Positions 1 to 9,893 of a DNA stretch of 64,000 nucleotides are shown in pieces; positions within the stretch are counted from its first letter, which is position 1, and each line of letters starts with the position of its first letter. The stretch lies in NCBI GenBank assembly GCA_937919655.1, contig CALFPJ010000095.1:1-64000 (forward strand), written 5' to 3'. Source of the DNA: an uncultured Gemmatimonadales bacterium (GTDB lineage: Bacteria; Gemmatimonadota; Gemmatimonadetes; Longimicrobiales; Gaopeijiaceae). The position numbers and the translations under genes are program-made. Under the pieces are notes generated by a model, which did not search any database, was not told the DNA's origin, and saw nothing but the letters and a program-made list of their open reading frames with translations.

Positions 1-44
1 TCACGCCTTTGCTTCGCTTTCTCCCATTTTGCGCTTTTGGATTT

Positions 45-297
45 CCTATTCGTCAAGTGCGCCGTATGGTCGTCGCGCAGGGCGCGAGGGTCACCGTCTT
101 AGGCGTTGTGCTCGGGGTGGTCGCCGCCCGTCGGCGCGACTCGAGTGCTCGGTGGTCTCCTGTACTGCCTCGCGGCGGTCGACACAGCCACCTTCGTGGC
201 GGTGTCGATGACGGTTCTGAGGGTCGGGCTGGCAGCGAGCTACCTGCCGGCGCGTCGGGCATCCATCGTCGACCCTATCGATTCGTTGTGCGGCTAG
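45..297 (+). pseudogene. C-terminal remnant of an ADOP/MacB-like ABC permease, frameshifted
   Basis: Two reading frames together spell the end of an FtsX/MacB-type permease. One frame gives RQVRRMVVAQGARVTVLGVV up to about position 145. The other continues with VGATRVLGGLLY, then DTATFVAVSM and the family's typical closing ASYLPARRASIVDPIDSL before a TAG at 295-297. A single-base frame change near 143-150 joins them. Such permeases export small molecules or lipoproteins across the inner membrane, but this copy cannot be made as one chain, and only the last transmembrane helix pair is present. The 5' part lies outside the window or is lost. A sequencing indel is an alternative explanation for the frame change. 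Confidence 0.7.
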
Positions 298-305
298 TAG
301 GTCAG

Positions 306-347
306 CCTGTTGGGCCCGGTGAGGTTTGTCTCACCGGGCCCAACAGG
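306..347. terminator. Perfect 18-bp hairpin between convergent genes
   Basis: The arms at 306-323 and 330-347 are exact reverse complements (CCTGTTGGGCCCGGTGAG) around a 6-base loop, GTTTGT. The hairpin lies just after the permease remnant and before the 3' end of the M28 peptidase gene on the other strand. It could stop transcription from both sides. There is no clear T-run, so it is not a textbook intrinsic terminator. Confidence 0.6.
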
Positions 348-400
348 GCTCCGTAGGCCCATAGGCCCAGGCGCCCCGTGGGACGTATCGCTGATCAGAC

Positions 401-1714
401 CTAATTGACCGTGGCTGGATCCACTCGGGTCGGTGTCGCCACGCCGGAGATCATGGTCTCGGCGCCCATCGCAATGGCCCGAACGGTATTCGTCATGTGG
501 TCGAGGTCGAGCGTCTCCACATGGTCGGTCACCTGGTGGTAGTGGGGGTCCACATCGATGGGGGTCGTGGAGATGGAATGGGCTGGCACGCCGAGTCGGG
601 CCAACGTGGCGTTGTCGGATCGGTAGAAGAGGTTCTGAGTCGTGTACGGGTCGGCATAAAACGTGTAGTCAGTGCCGATGACAGCCTCTTGTAGCAGCGA
701 CCCGAAAGTGGAGCGCTCGAAGCCGGTGATCCAGGCCGTGTTCGGCCCTTCGGTCGCGGGCGTCCCAATCATTTCGATGTTGAACATGGCCACGATCTGG
801 TCGGGGTTGAGCTGTGTCGAGAAATGTCTCGATCCGTAGCCGCCCGCCTCTTCCGCCGTGAACGCTGCGAAGAGCAGCGTACGCTCGGGTGTGCCGCGAC
901 TGGCGAAATATTTGCCCAGCGCCACGACTGCGGCCGTACCGGAAGCGTCGTCGTTCGCACCATTCGCGATCGAGTCTCCGTCGACCGCCGTGCGGATGCC
1001 AATGTGGTCGTAGTGCGCGGAAAAGAGCACGAACTCGTCCGTGCGGTGCCCCGGAATCATGCCGACCACGTTCGTGAGGCCGTCCTCCGCCACCGTAGCG
1101 GATGCCGTGACCGAGTACGTCGCGTCCGCCGTCGCGTTGACGACCGCGACGACGACGTTAGCGACCGGGGCGTCACCGACGACCCGGACCGGTCGGCGAA
1201 GGAATCCTGCGAGCCGTTGGAATGCATCGACGTGTACCTCGTTCACGAGGAGCAGCGCATCCGCGTCACCCTGGAGCGCGGCGAGCATCGCAGGCCGCGC
1301 GTCGTCGTCCGGCCCGACGACCATGACGTTGACGTCCCCGGTAGCCCACGCGAGCGACGCTCCTCCTAGGTGAGCGCCGACACGATCGATTGCGACCTCG
1401 GACCCATTGACGGTCACTTGAGCATCCGTGGTCGCGATAGAACGCACCACGAAGCGCTGCAGATGTCCTTCCGTCCCGCTCAGCGGCTGCAGGCCCGCAG
1501 CGGCAAACTCGCCAGCGAGGTAGTCGGCCGCCCGCAGGGCGTCATCCGTAAAGGCTTGGCGGCCCCGCATGTCGTCTGCCGCAAGCGTGGTGATGACACG
1601 CTCGACATCCGCGCGCGCGATTCGGCTCGGGTCAGCGTCCTGGAACGGGGCCTCCGTGGTGGCGCACCCGGCTTGAAGGATGACCACTAGAAGTAGCGCA
1701 GCGAATCTCGACAT
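401..1714 (-). CDS. M28 family zinc metallopeptidase, lipoprotein
   Basis: Predicted exported aminopeptidase or carboxypeptidase of family M28, 437 residues. The chosen ATG at 1714 follows GAGGA by a normal distance and opens a lipoprotein signal peptide (MSRFAALLLVVILQAGC), so the enzyme should be anchored by a lipid on that Cys. A longer open frame upstream lacks these signals. The co-catalytic zinc site is visible: HYDHIG, then NGANDDASG, then FTAEEAGGYG (metal-binding and catalytic acidic residues), FNIEMIG, and a late His in HYHQVTDHVETLD. A PA-like insert lies before the catalytic domain. The substrate is probably peptides in the periplasm or outside the cell. The gene stands alone, convergent with the permease remnant. 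Confidence 0.9.
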   Translation of the reverse strand: MSRFAALLLVVILQAGCATTEAPFQDADPSRIARADVERVITTLAADDMRGRQAFTDDALRAADYLAGEFAAAGLQPLSGTEGHLQRFVVRSIATTDAQVTVNGSEVAIDRVGAHLGGASLAWATGDVNVMVVGPDDDARPAMLAALQGDADALLLVNEVHVDAFQRLAGFLRRPVRVVGDAPVANVVVAVVNATADATYSVTASATVAEDGLTNVVGMIPGHRTDEFVLFSAHYDHIGIRTAVDGDSIANGANDDASGTAAVVALGKYFASRGTPERTLLFAAFTAEEAGGYGSRHFSTQLNPDQIVAMFNIEMIGTPATEGPNTAWITGFERSTFGSLLQEAVIGTDYTFYADPYTTQNLFYRSDNATLARLGVPAHSISTTPIDVDPHYHQVTDHVETLDLDHMTNTVRAIAMGAETMISGVATPTRVDPATVN

Positions 1715-1830
1715 TGTTGTCCTCGATCGACGGGTGATGGGGCGCCGTGAACGGGCGTGTGGGTTTAGCGGCAAATGTGTACGATCCTGGGGAGCCAAAG
1801 TGGCGGCACGTGGGGAGGCCGCCCACGGGA

Positions 1831-2145
1831 CTACTCCGCCGAAGGAGGCGGCTTGTTGCCATCAGGGGGCGATAGCTTCCGTTGCCGTCCGGGTGCGTCC
1901 AAGAGCTCTTTGTAGAAGTCTCGTTCGTCCTCGAGCCGTACAACCCGACCGCTCAGCTGATCGATCGACTCCCGGAGGTCCTCGAGTTGGCCTGGCGGGA
2001 GCTGGGGTGGGACCGCACGCGCCGCACCGCTCGGTAACAGGCGGGTCACGATTCTTCCGAACGTCGTGATGGCGACGAGTATGATGACGAAGGGGAACAC
2101 ACCCACGGTTGGTCTCTTGTCGTGGAGGAATGGCTCCCCAACCAA
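1831..2145 (-). CDS. Small membrane-anchored coiled-coil protein (PspB-like layout)
   Basis: A 104-residue protein with one N-terminal transmembrane segment (VFPFVIILVAITTFGRIVTR), a short proline-rich link, a predicted coiled coil (LEDLRESIDQLSGRVVRLED) and a charged tail. The order helix-then-coiled-coil recalls phage-shock PspB, but I cannot claim homology. The open frame starts at a TTG with no evident ribosome binding site. A GTG at 2106, preceded by AAGAG, would remove 13 residues and is a reasonable alternative. The function is unknown. It lies upstream of and in the same direction as the M28 gene, about 115 bases away. Confidence 0.55.
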   Translation of the reverse strand: MVGEPFLHDKRPTVGVFPFVIILVAITTFGRIVTRLLPSGAARAVPPQLPPGQLEDLRESIDQLSGRVVRLEDERDFYKELLDAPGRQRKLSPPDGNKPPPSAE

Positions 2146-2267
2146 GAGGATGCCGTCTGCTCAGAGGATACTCGCGGGCTGCCACTCTGTCGATTGGGCT
2201 CCGGAAGGTTCCGCTCACGCAACAGGCGTTCGCCAGATCGGCGACTGGGGTGCATTATTGGGCCGCC

Positions 2268-4532
2268 GTGACCCTGATTCACCTCCGTCCACCTGATGCT
2301 TTGAACCCCAAGACGCGCTCTTTTGTGGCTGCGGTTTTTTCCGTCGCCCTCGCCATGATGGCCCCCTCGCACACATCGGCCCAGGCTACGGGCAGCCCAG
2401 GCTCCGAGCTCGAGGCACTACCGCGACCCGAGGTCACGATCACGCGCGTCACGGGGATCACCATCGATGGCCGACTCGACGAGGCGAGTTGGGCAGGCAT
2501 TTCGCCGATCACCTACTTCATCCAAGCGCAGCCGAACGACGGAGAGCCATCTTCCGAAGACACGGAGGTCTACGTCGGGTACGACGACGATAAGCTCTAC
2601 ATTGGCGCGCAGATGTTCGACTCGGATCCATCTGGGATCATGTCCAAGAGTCTCGAACGTGACGCGCCCGGAATTCTGTTCGAGGAGATGGATGCGTTTG
2701 GGCTCGCGCTCGACACGTTTCTTGATCGGCGCAGCTCGTTCTTATTCTTCGTAAATCCGAAGGGCGGCCTCAAAGACGGGCAGGCTTTCGACAACGGACG
2801 CACGCGGGACTACGGCTGGAACGGCGTCGTGGACGTGAAGACGACCATCCACGAGCGAGGCTGGACACTCGAAATGTCGATTCCGTGGAGGTCGTTGCGG
2901 TTCGACCCCGGACTTATAGATCAGACGTGGGGACTCAACTTTTTGCGGCGAGTGCGGCGCAAGAATGAGGTGTCGTATTGGGCACCACTGGATCGTCGCA
3001 ACCGGATCTTTCTCGTTTCGGCCGCCGGGACGATGAGTGGACTTGGCAAACTCCCCGCGGGTCGCAACCTGACGATCAAGCCTTTCGCCCTCACTTCGCG
3101 TGCGAGCGGTGCGGGCCTTGCGACCCCACTCAAGGGGAGCGATGCCGACGCGGGGATCGATCTCAAGTACGGCATCACGCCCAACCTCACGCTGGACCTC
3201 ACCTACCGGACCGACTTCTCACAAGTCGAGGCGGATGCGGAGCAGGTGAACCTCACGCGTTTCCCTCTCTTCTTTCCTGAGCAGCGGGAATTCTTCCTCG
3301 AGAATTCCGGCACCTTCACCTTCGGCGACGTAAATCACGGCCCAGGCGCTCCACGTTCCGGCACGTCGCTCCGCGACTTTACGCTCTTCCACTCGCGTCA
3401 GATCGGGCTGCAGGGTGGATCGCCGGTGCCGCTCACGGGTGGGGCGCGCATCACGGGTCGCATTGGCGGACTCGAAATGGGGATGCTCAACATCCAGAGC
3501 GAAGGCTTCAATGGGGCGCCGGGAGAGAACTTCAGCGTGCTGCGGATGCGTACCGGCGTCATGGGCGATTCCGATGTCGGCGTCATGTTCACGAACCGGC
3601 AGGAGACCGGGCTCGACGGCCTCAGCCGCTATAACCGGACCGTCGGCGTCGACACGAACATGAGATTGGCTGGCAACCTCTTCATCAACGCCTACGGGGC
3701 TGCGTCTCGCAGCGACGGGACAGACGACGAAGCGGCCCGCCTGGCCGTGGGCTGGCGCGATCGATTCTGGAATATCTCTACAGCAGTGCGCAGGATCGGC
3801 GCGGACTTCGATCCGGGTATGGGCTTCGTGCGGCGGACCGGGATTCGAGAGGTCTACGGGAGCTTGGGTGTGCATCCGCGGATTGCCAACTCGTATTTGC
3901 TCGAAGTGAATCCGTACGTTGAGATGACCCGCATTACAGACCTGCAAGGGCGACTCGAGACGCGTGAAGGGCAGGCGGCCCTACAATTCAGCTTCGATGA
4001 CCGTTCGTCCGTGAACCTCAGCTACACTGATCGTTTCGAGCGTCTCAGTAGTCCCTTCACGCTTTCTGGAACGAGCATCGCGGCAGGCGACTATAGCTTC
4101 GGTGCGGGGTCGGCTCGGTATTCCTCGAGTCAGGGCAAGGAACTGTCTGGCTCAGTGAACGTCTCCGGCGGCGGTTACTTCGGTGGGACTCGATTCAGCG
4201 TGGGCGGATCGGGACGTTGGCAGCCGTCCGCAGGCGTCACCGCGGAGGTGGGGGTGTCGCGAAACAACCTCTCCGTCGGGGGCAACGACTTTTCGGTAGA
4301 CGTCTACAGCGGCCGTCTCAAGTACGCGGTGTCCACGCGCCTCAGCTTTGGTGCCTTCGTGCAGGTCAATGCGGACACAGATGAGATGATCACGAACCTG
4401 CGGGCCAACTTCATCCATGCGCCGCTGAGTGACCTGTTCCTACTGTACACGGAGCGGAGGGCGATCGGCAGCGGGGGTGGCGTGTTGGAGCGATTTGTGA
4501 CGCTGAAGGCGACGCGGCTGTTGATCTTCTGA
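2268..4532 (+). CDS. DUF5916 outer-membrane protein with CBM9-like N-terminal domain
   Basis: A 754-residue exported protein. After a signal peptide ending near ALAMMAPSHTSAQA comes a carbohydrate-binding family 9-like beta-sandwich (ITIDGRLDEASWAGISPI, then DTEVYVGYDDDKLYIGAQMF). The rest is a DUF5916 region with the conserved FPLFFPEQREFFLENSGTF and many amphipathic strands, as expected for an outer-membrane barrel. It ends in a hydrophobic residue (RLLIF). Proteins of this family are common in Gemmatimonadota and Acidobacteriota. Their ligand is not established, although glycans or peptides are plausible. The start is uncertain: I chose the GTG at 2268 because it gives a compact signal peptide. 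TTG at 2301 is the other option, and the longer frame back to 2109 overlaps the neighbouring gene. Confidence 0.85.
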   Translation: MTLIHLRPPDALNPKTRSFVAAVFSVALAMMAPSHTSAQATGSPGSELEALPRPEVTITRVTGITIDGRLDEASWAGISPITYFIQAQPNDGEPSSEDTEVYVGYDDDKLYIGAQMFDSDPSGIMSKSLERDAPGILFEEMDAFGLALDTFLDRRSSFLFFVNPKGGLKDGQAFDNGRTRDYGWNGVVDVKTTIHERGWTLEMSIPWRSLRFDPGLIDQTWGLNFLRRVRRKNEVSYWAPLDRRNRIFLVSAAGTMSGLGKLPAGRNLTIKPFALTSRASGAGLATPLKGSDADAGIDLKYGITPNLTLDLTYRTDFSQVEADAEQVNLTRFPLFFPEQREFFLENSGTFTFGDVNHGPGAPRSGTSLRDFTLFHSRQIGLQGGSPVPLTGGARITGRIGGLEMGMLNIQSEGFNGAPGENFSVLRMRTGVMGDSDVGVMFTNRQETGLDGLSRYNRTVGVDTNMRLAGNLFINAYGAASRSDGTDDEAARLAVGWRDRFWNISTAVRRIGADFDPGMGFVRRTGIREVYGSLGVHPRIANSYLLEVNPYVEMTRITDLQGRLETREGQAALQFSFDDRSSVNLSYTDRFERLSSPFTLSGTSIAAGDYSFGAGSARYSSSQGKELSGSVNVSGGGYFGGTRFSVGGSGRWQPSAGVTAEVGVSRNNLSVGGNDFSVDVYSGRLKYAVSTRLSFGAFVQVNADTDEMITNLRANFIHAPLSDLFLLYTERRAIGSGGGVLERFVTLKATRLLIF

Positions 4533-4655
4533 GAGGTTGGTGCATGGCTCCGGATCTAGGTTTCGTGGTGATGCGAAGCCCCTGACCTCGAGTCCGGTCC
4601 GTGAAGTATCCAAAACGAAGCCAATACAAGCATGCGAAGTCGCAGTATCGGGTGC

Positions 4656-4830
4656 GGATTGCCGCGTAGATCGTGAAGTAAAAGTACTCCGGGTAGAAGA
4701 TCTCCTGGGCGGCCAGGCGTTGCCGCAGATCGATGTGGCTGAACACGATGACGAAGAACATCCCCACGCAAATGCTCAGGGCCCGACCGTACTCGAGTGT
4801 GCCGGACACCATCAAGACCGCGAAGAGCAA
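4656..4830 (-). pseudogene. Fragment of an integral membrane protein
   Basis: About 58 residues read like a real membrane protein: LEYGRALSICVGMFFVIVFS followed by HIDLRQRLAAQEIFYPEYFY. There is no start region and no sensible C-terminus, since after YAAIRT the frame turns into an arginine-rich, non-protein-like string. The fragment abuts, in opposite orientation, the truncated permease that begins at 4831. I infer a rearrangement breakpoint close to 4830. The parent family is not identified with certainty. I see no gene in 4533-4655. Confidence 0.5.
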
Positions 4831-6684
4831 GACATGTGGCTCCCCTTGTCGATTGATGCTGGTGCCTTGGGTCGAAGGGAGGGGGCCGGCCTCAAGGTCA
4901 TCGCGCGCATGTCTAAAGGTGTGACGCTTGAGGCCGTGCGGACCCAGATCGGTACGGTGGCCAAGCGGCTTGAGCAGCAGTATCCAGAGCTAAATCGTGA
5001 CATCGTCCCCGTGGTGCGGTTGTGAAAGGATGAACAGTTCGTGGATGCCGAGACCAAGGGTCTCCTCTACACGATGTTCGTCGCCGTATTCGGTGTGTTG
5101 CTCATCGCCTGCGCGAATGTGGCCAACCTGCTCTTCGGCGTGACTATGGCGCGTGGTAAAGAACTCGCCGTACGCATCGCCATGGGAGCGAATCGTTTCC
5201 GGGTCATTCGCCAGTCCCTGCTGGAGAGCCTGATCTTGACGAGCGTGGGAGCCCTGCTGGGCGTAGCGCTTACCACCGTGCCTCTGCGGGTGTTTGCTCG
5301 GGCGATCACTCCTTTGCGTCCCCCCGCGTGGATGACGTTCGAGATGGGTACCGACATGCTCCTGTTTGTGATTGGGGTGACCGTCTTCGCAGCGTTTGCC
5401 GCCGGGCTCCTTCCGGCGATCCACGCGACACGCAGCGACGTTGCGGGCGTACTACGCGACGCAGGAAGGGGTGTTTCGAGCCGAAATGTGAACCGCGTAT
5501 CTAGGGGGTTGGTCGCTCTGGAAGTCGCATTGTCGTGTGCCATCCTCATTGGAGCCGGGCTGACGATGCGCTCCACGTTCGAGGTGGGATCGAACGATTT
5601 TGGTGTGAATAAGGAGGCGATGCTTACCGCCTTCGTGAACCTGCCGAACGAATCGTATCCGGACTCAGAGAAGCGACGGTTGATGCTTGACCGAATCCAG
5701 GGAGAAGTCGTGGCCTTACCGGGCGTGGCGTCCGCCGCGGTGTCGTCGTCGCTGCCCGGTATGGGTACGTCCAACAGTTGGTATGGCGTGCGCGACCGAG
5801 ACTACGTCGATGATTCAGAGTTTTCGTTTGGCGGATTCACCACTGTGACCCCGGACTTCTTCCAGGTGTTTGGGGTTCAGGTCCTCGCCGGGCGGGCGTT
5901 CGACGCCCGGGACGTGGCCGGGTCCGATCTGGTTGTCATCGTGGGTCAGCGGTTCGTGGAACGTAATTGGCCCGGCGCAGACCCCCTGGGCCGGCAGGTA
6001 CGCACAGGCCGGCCTGACTCAGAGTCGCCCTGGATGACCGTGGTGGGCGTGGTCGACAGGATCGAGATGGCTCAGGCGTCTGACGTTGGCGGCCAGCCAC
6101 CCGAGGGCATGTTCGTTCCCGCAGCCCAGCGGCCGCTGGGCGGGTTCGCCGTGACACTTCGGAGCACCGAGGGCGGTGATCCGCTCCTGCTCGCCTCGCC
6201 GCTGCGTGACGTGATCATGCGCCTGGACAGCGATATACCGGTCGGAGTGGTGCAGACGCTGGAGCGTCGACTCCGCGACGTGAATATGCAGTACGTCATT
6301 ATCGGCTGGATGTTTTCGATCTTCGGCGTCGTTGCGCTCGCCCTCGCGTCCGTGGGCCTGTACGCCGTGATGGCGTTTTCCGTGGCGCGTCGGCGAACCG
6401 AGGTCGGGGTGCGCATGGCCATGGGTGCGGAGCCGGGCGCGATCGTGCGGCTCATTCTCACGCAGGGCTCCAAGCCTCTCGCGCTTGGTGTCGTCGTCGG
6501 GCTGGGCCTGGCCGTCGTTTTGGGGAAGGCTTTGGCGAGTACGCTCTATGGTGTGTCGCCAGCTGATCCTCTGACGTTCGTGGGCATTCCGGTGTTGCTG
6601 GCCTTGGTGAGCTTCGCGGCTTTGTTGGTGCCGGCTCGGCGAGCGTCGCGGATCGCGCCGGTTGTGGCGCTGCGCGAGGACTAG
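4831..6684 (+). pseudogene. ADOP/MacB-like ABC permease, 5'-truncated with an in-frame stop
   Basis: The frame opens inside the periplasmic domain (DMWLPLSIDAGALGRREGAG, then KVIARMSKGVTLEAVRTQIG). It meets a TGA at 5023-5025 in RDIVPVVRL-stop-KDEQFVDAETK, and then continues in the same frame through a full FtsX core (LLYTMFVAVFGVLLIACANV), a second MacB periplasmic domain, and the second FtsX core, ending PARRASRIAPVVALRED. An intact member would have about 800 residues, with an N-terminal transmembrane helix and periplasmic domain that are missing here. A product starting at the GTG at 5041 (547 residues) could in principle be made but would lack the first domain. The stop codon of the convergent VanX-like gene abuts the 3' end. 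Confidence 0.75.
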
Positions 6685-7700
6685 CGGGCCGCCAATCCCA
6701 GGTCTTCGAAGCGCGCGTTGCCAATGCGGTAGCTCCGCCAATCCCCGTAGTCGAAGTGCCACCACTCAGCCTCGTAGACTGTGAAGCCTTGGGCCTCCAT
6801 CGCGTCGCGCAGAAGCTCGCGGTGCCACCGCTGCAGGGTGGTCCCCCCCGGGTACTCAGGAAACGAGCGCGGGGACATCTCGTCGTAGCCGCCCGTCATC
6901 GTGAGCGGCCGGCCGGTTGCGAGATCGAAGAGCGTGAGATCAACCGCCGCCCCTCGATTGTGACGGGACCCACTCGCCGGGTCCGCGACGAAGATCCGCA
7001 GCTCCTCGGGCGTGGCTTCCCAGAACATTTTGGTGACGTACCAGGGGCGGTAGCCGTCATGGATCAGCAGGCCATACCCGTACTTCGCGAGCCCCTGGTG
7101 AGCGCGTACGAGCCCCTCCGCCGCGGGGCGCTGCAAGAAGGCGCGCGGTGCCGAGTAGAAGACCTCACCCATGAAGTTGTTCGTGCTGGCGTAGCGAATA
7201 TCAAGCGCGATCGATGGGTCGAGCGTCACCAGTTCCACCAAGTCAGAGTCGAGGAAGTCACCCTCTTCGTCCGGTGGCGACGCGGAGAGCGCTTCGGCCC
7301 GCAGTTCGTCCGGTGCGCGGATGGGCGTGATCTGGAAGGTGCCGCCGTCTTCCGGGCCGAGTGCCAAGCGCGTGAATTGGCGGTCGGCCACGGAGACAGA
7401 GATGGGTCGGCCACCGTTGCCACGGGTCGCCGCGACCGTCTCGGAGCCCATTGTGAACGTGCCGTCCGTCGATGCGACGAGCCCATGCCGTTCACCACCC
7501 CAGAACAGGAGGACGAGATCGCCTCCTTCTTCGAGCAGGGACATGGTGTCGGCGCCGTTCACATACTCACCCACGAGTTGGCTCAACTGCACCGGCGCTG
7601 CGGGCGGTGGTGTGGCCGCGGCGTCCGCGACGGCTTCGGGAGGAGTGTCCGCGGGCGTGCACGCGGCGAGAAGGCAGAGGAACAACGGGAGCTTTTTCAT
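6681..7700 (-). CDS. VanX-like D-Ala-D-Ala dipeptidase (M15D), lipoprotein
   Basis: A 339-residue lipoprotein (MKKLPLFLCLLAAC lipobox) with a roughly 150-residue variable domain, followed by an M15D dipeptidase domain. The zinc and catalytic motifs are present: SRHNRGAAVDLTLFD (His and Asp ligands) and EAEWWHFDYGDW (catalytic Glu and the second His). LDIRYASTNNFMGEVFY and HDGYRPWYVTKMFW are also typical. Family members cleave D-Ala-D-Ala or related dipeptides. In a bacterium without other resistance genes nearby, the likely role is peptidoglycan dipeptide recycling or peptide salvage rather than glycopeptide resistance. The N-terminal domain (QLVGEYVNGADTMSLLEEGG) is not recognised. The start is ATG at 7700, with no strong ribosome binding site. 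Confidence 0.88.
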   Translation of the reverse strand: MKKLPLFLCLLAACTPADTPPEAVADAAATPPPAAPVQLSQLVGEYVNGADTMSLLEEGGDLVLLFWGGERHGLVASTDGTFTMGSETVAATRGNGGRPISVSVADRQFTRLALGPEDGGTFQITPIRAPDELRAEALSASPPDEEGDFLDSDLVELVTLDPSIALDIRYASTNNFMGEVFYSAPRAFLQRPAAEGLVRAHQGLAKYGYGLLIHDGYRPWYVTKMFWEATPEELRIFVADPASGSRHNRGAAVDLTLFDLATGRPLTMTGGYDEMSPRSFPEYPGGTTLQRWHRELLRDAMEAQGFTVYEAEWWHFDYGDWRSYRIGNARFEDLGLAAR

Positions 7701-7766
7701 AGGGGGTAATGCTGCCGGTTGCCTGGCCCGGGGGCAAATCGCTTGAGATGCTGACCCGTCCGTCCC

Positions 7767-9893
7767 CTACAACTCGTCCCCGCTGTCGAGGCTCGGGGGC
7801 GTGTTCAGAACTTCCAGGACGACCTTGGCGACCTCATCCATCTCCGCATCGGTGATCACGAGAGGGGGGAGCAAGCGGAGGACGCTCGGGCCAGCCGAGA
7901 GAGCCAGGACGCCACGGTCTTGCAGTGCGCTCAGGTAGGGGCGGACTCGCCCACGGAGCTGAATGCCGATCATCAGTCCGACCTGGCGGACTTCACGAAT
8001 GATTTCGGGGCCTACGGCGCGAAGCTGCTCGGCGAAGCGCAGCCCCTTAACATTGGCCTGTGCGACGAGATCAGAGTCGGCGAGAACCTCTAATGTGGCT
8101 GCGGCGACGGCGGTCGCGATTGGGTTGCCGCCGAACGTCGATCCATGGGTCCCAGGCGGGAGCGTGATGCCTTTTCGGACCACTGTTGCGCCTAACGGAA
8201 GGCCGCCGGCGATGCTCTTCGCCAGGCACAGGATGTCTGGGACCACACCATGACGTTCGAACGCGAACATTGAGCCGGTCCGACCGAAGCCAGTCTGGAC
8301 TTCGTCGAAAACGAGAAGCGCACCGGTGCGGTCGCATCCCTCTCGTGCCGCCCGCAGGAAGTTTGGGTCCGCCTCGTGGACGCCGCCCTCACCCTGTACC
8401 GGTTCAAGGACTACCGCGGCCACACCCTCGTCGATCGCTTCCGCCAGCGCTTCTGCGCGGTTGAATGGGACCCTTCGAACCCCCTGCAAGAGCGGCTCGA
8501 AGGGTTTCCGGTAGTGCGGTTCGAATGTGAGCGCGAGGGCCCCGAGCGTGCGTCCGTGAAAGCCGCGAATCGCGGTTACGAAGTCGGAACGCCCGGTGTG
8601 CGCCCGCGCGATCTTCATTGCAGCTTCCACGGCCTCGGTCCCTGAATTCGATAGAAAAGTCTGGTTGAGTTCCGCGGGAAGAACCGAGTGGAGGCGATCC
8701 AGGAAGTCAGCCCGGCTGGGGCTTCCGAACGACCCAGGAACGAACCATATCTGGTCTGCCTGATTTCGGAGTGCCGCCACCTGAGCTGGATGGCGATGCC
8801 CTAATGCGAGCGCACCGTGTCCGCCAATACAGTCGATGTACTCGCGCTGCTCAGCGTCCCGTACGCGTGCCCCTTCTCCCCACACGAGCGCAAGGCCCCG
8901 CTTTCCATAAACGTCCAACTCATGGACCGCCTGGCGTGCGAGGATGTCGGTAGAAGAGGACGCCTCGGCGGGCGGTCTCGGGTCGCCTTGGCCGATGATG
9001 GGGTCGACTAATACTTCGGTCGTCAGGGTGCCGCTGCGGTCACGCCGTTCTAGGTCCATCCCGGCCGCACCGGGGAGGCCCTGCGCGCCGCCTTGTGAAG
9101 TGATGAGGGTCCCGGCCCCAGCCAACGCAGAAGAGATCGGGCGCGCGACGCGTCCGTCACTCAGGTGGAAGCGCGGCCCATGGCCTGCTGCTCGGTCGAA
9201 TAGTGAGCCCAGCGCTTTGATCTTCCTCCGCATGCGTCCCTCGACCCGGCCCTCCCAGGCAGGGAGGTCCTCAGAGAGCACCGAGGTGACCAACGACGTT
9301 GGGTCGTCGCGATCCGCGAGCAAGCCGGGCGCCTCAATGAGCGAGACCACCTCTGTGGCGTTGAGATCCGCGGCGATCAACGAGAGCACATCGTCATTCT
9401 CAGTGTTGAGGGCCGACCCGTCTTCCCCCGCCATGGGAACCGTGATCACCGGGACATACCCGGAGGCCAGCAGGTCGTGTAGCAACGCCGTGTTCACCGC
9501 GCGGGGCTTTCCCGATTCGTCGCGTAGGAGCAGCCGGCGCCCATCGCGTTGGACTCGAATTCCCCGGGTGCGCTCACCGGTCACGAGGCCGCCGTCGAGT
9601 CCGCTGAGTCCGAGGGCGTTCACACCCTCTTTCCGAAGCGCCTCGACGAGGCGTTTGTTGCGGATGCCCGAGTAGGCGGCCATCAGCACGTCGATGGCGT
9701 CATCATCCGTGAGCACGCTCGTGAAGCCCGACATCGACTCAACGACCTGGGGCGGGCGCCCCAGAGCATTCGCCAGTTCGTCACGGAGGCGATTGGCGCC
9801 GTGCAGCAGCACAAAGGGGCGGTCCAGCGACGCGAGATCGCGGGCAATGGCTGAGAGGTCCAGGTCCCCTCCGCCGACCTTAACTACGAGCAT
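7767..9893 (-). CDS. lysZJ: LysZ-LysJ fusion: LysW-linked aminoadipate/glutamate kinase and aminotransferase
   Basis: A single 708-residue chain carries two consecutive enzymes of the carrier-protein pathway. Residues 1-265 are an amino-acid kinase (MLVVKVGGG, then [21 protein letters not shown]) that phosphorylates the side chain of the LysW-bound substrate. Residues 310-705 are a class-III PLP aminotransferase ([35 protein letters not shown]) with the PLP lysine at about residue 559 in [10 protein letters not shown]. It transaminates the semialdehyde. A linker of about 45 residues rich in Gly, Pro and Ser joins them. The reductase step between them (lysY) is made by the same operon. The ATG at 9893 overlaps the upstream amidotransferase gene by 10 bases, indicating translational coupling. 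Whether the product is lysine, ornithine or both cannot be read from the sequence. Confidence 0.9.
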   Translation of the reverse strand: MLVVKVGGGDLDLSAIARDLASLDRPFVLLHGANRLRDELANALGRPPQVVESMSGFTSVLTDDDAIDVLMAAYSGIRNKRLVEALRKEGVNALGLSGLDGGLVTGERTRGIRVQRDGRRLLLRDESGKPRAVNTALLHDLLASGYVPVITVPMAGEDGSALNTENDDVLSLIAADLNATEVVSLIEAPGLLADRDDPTSLVTSVLSEDLPAWEGRVEGRMRRKIKALGSLFDRAAGHGPRFHLSDGRVARPISSALAGAGTLITSQGGAQGLPGAAGMDLERRDRSGTLTTEVLVDPIIGQGDPRPPAEASSSTDILARQAVHELDVYGKRGLALVWGEGARVRDAEQREYIDCIGGHGALALGHRHPAQVAALRNQADQIWFVPGSFGSPSRADFLDRLHSVLPAELNQTFLSNSGTEAVEAAMKIARAHTGRSDFVTAIRGFHGRTLGALALTFEPHYRKPFEPLLQGVRRVPFNRAEALAEAIDEGVAAVVLEPVQGEGGVHEADPNFLRAAREGCDRTGALLVFDEVQTGFGRTGSMFAFERHGVVPDILCLAKSIAGGLPLGATVVRKGITLPPGTHGSTFGGNPIATAVAAATLEVLADSDLVAQANVKGLRFAEQLRAVGPEIIREVRQVGLMIGIQLRGRVRPYLSALQDRGVLALSAGPSVLRLLPPLVITDAEMDEVAKVVLEVLNTPPSLDSGDEL

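Noticed and set aside
3219-3947. 242-residue open frame opposite the DUF5916 gene
   Set aside because: Shadow frame of a confident gene.
5023-5025. TGA as selenocysteine in the permease
   Set aside because: ADOP permeases are not selenoproteins, no SECIS-like element is evident, and the gene is also 5'-truncated.
6681-7700. Glycopeptide resistance locus
   Set aside because: Only a VanX-like enzyme is present, without VanA/VanH or regulators. A recycling or salvage role fits better.
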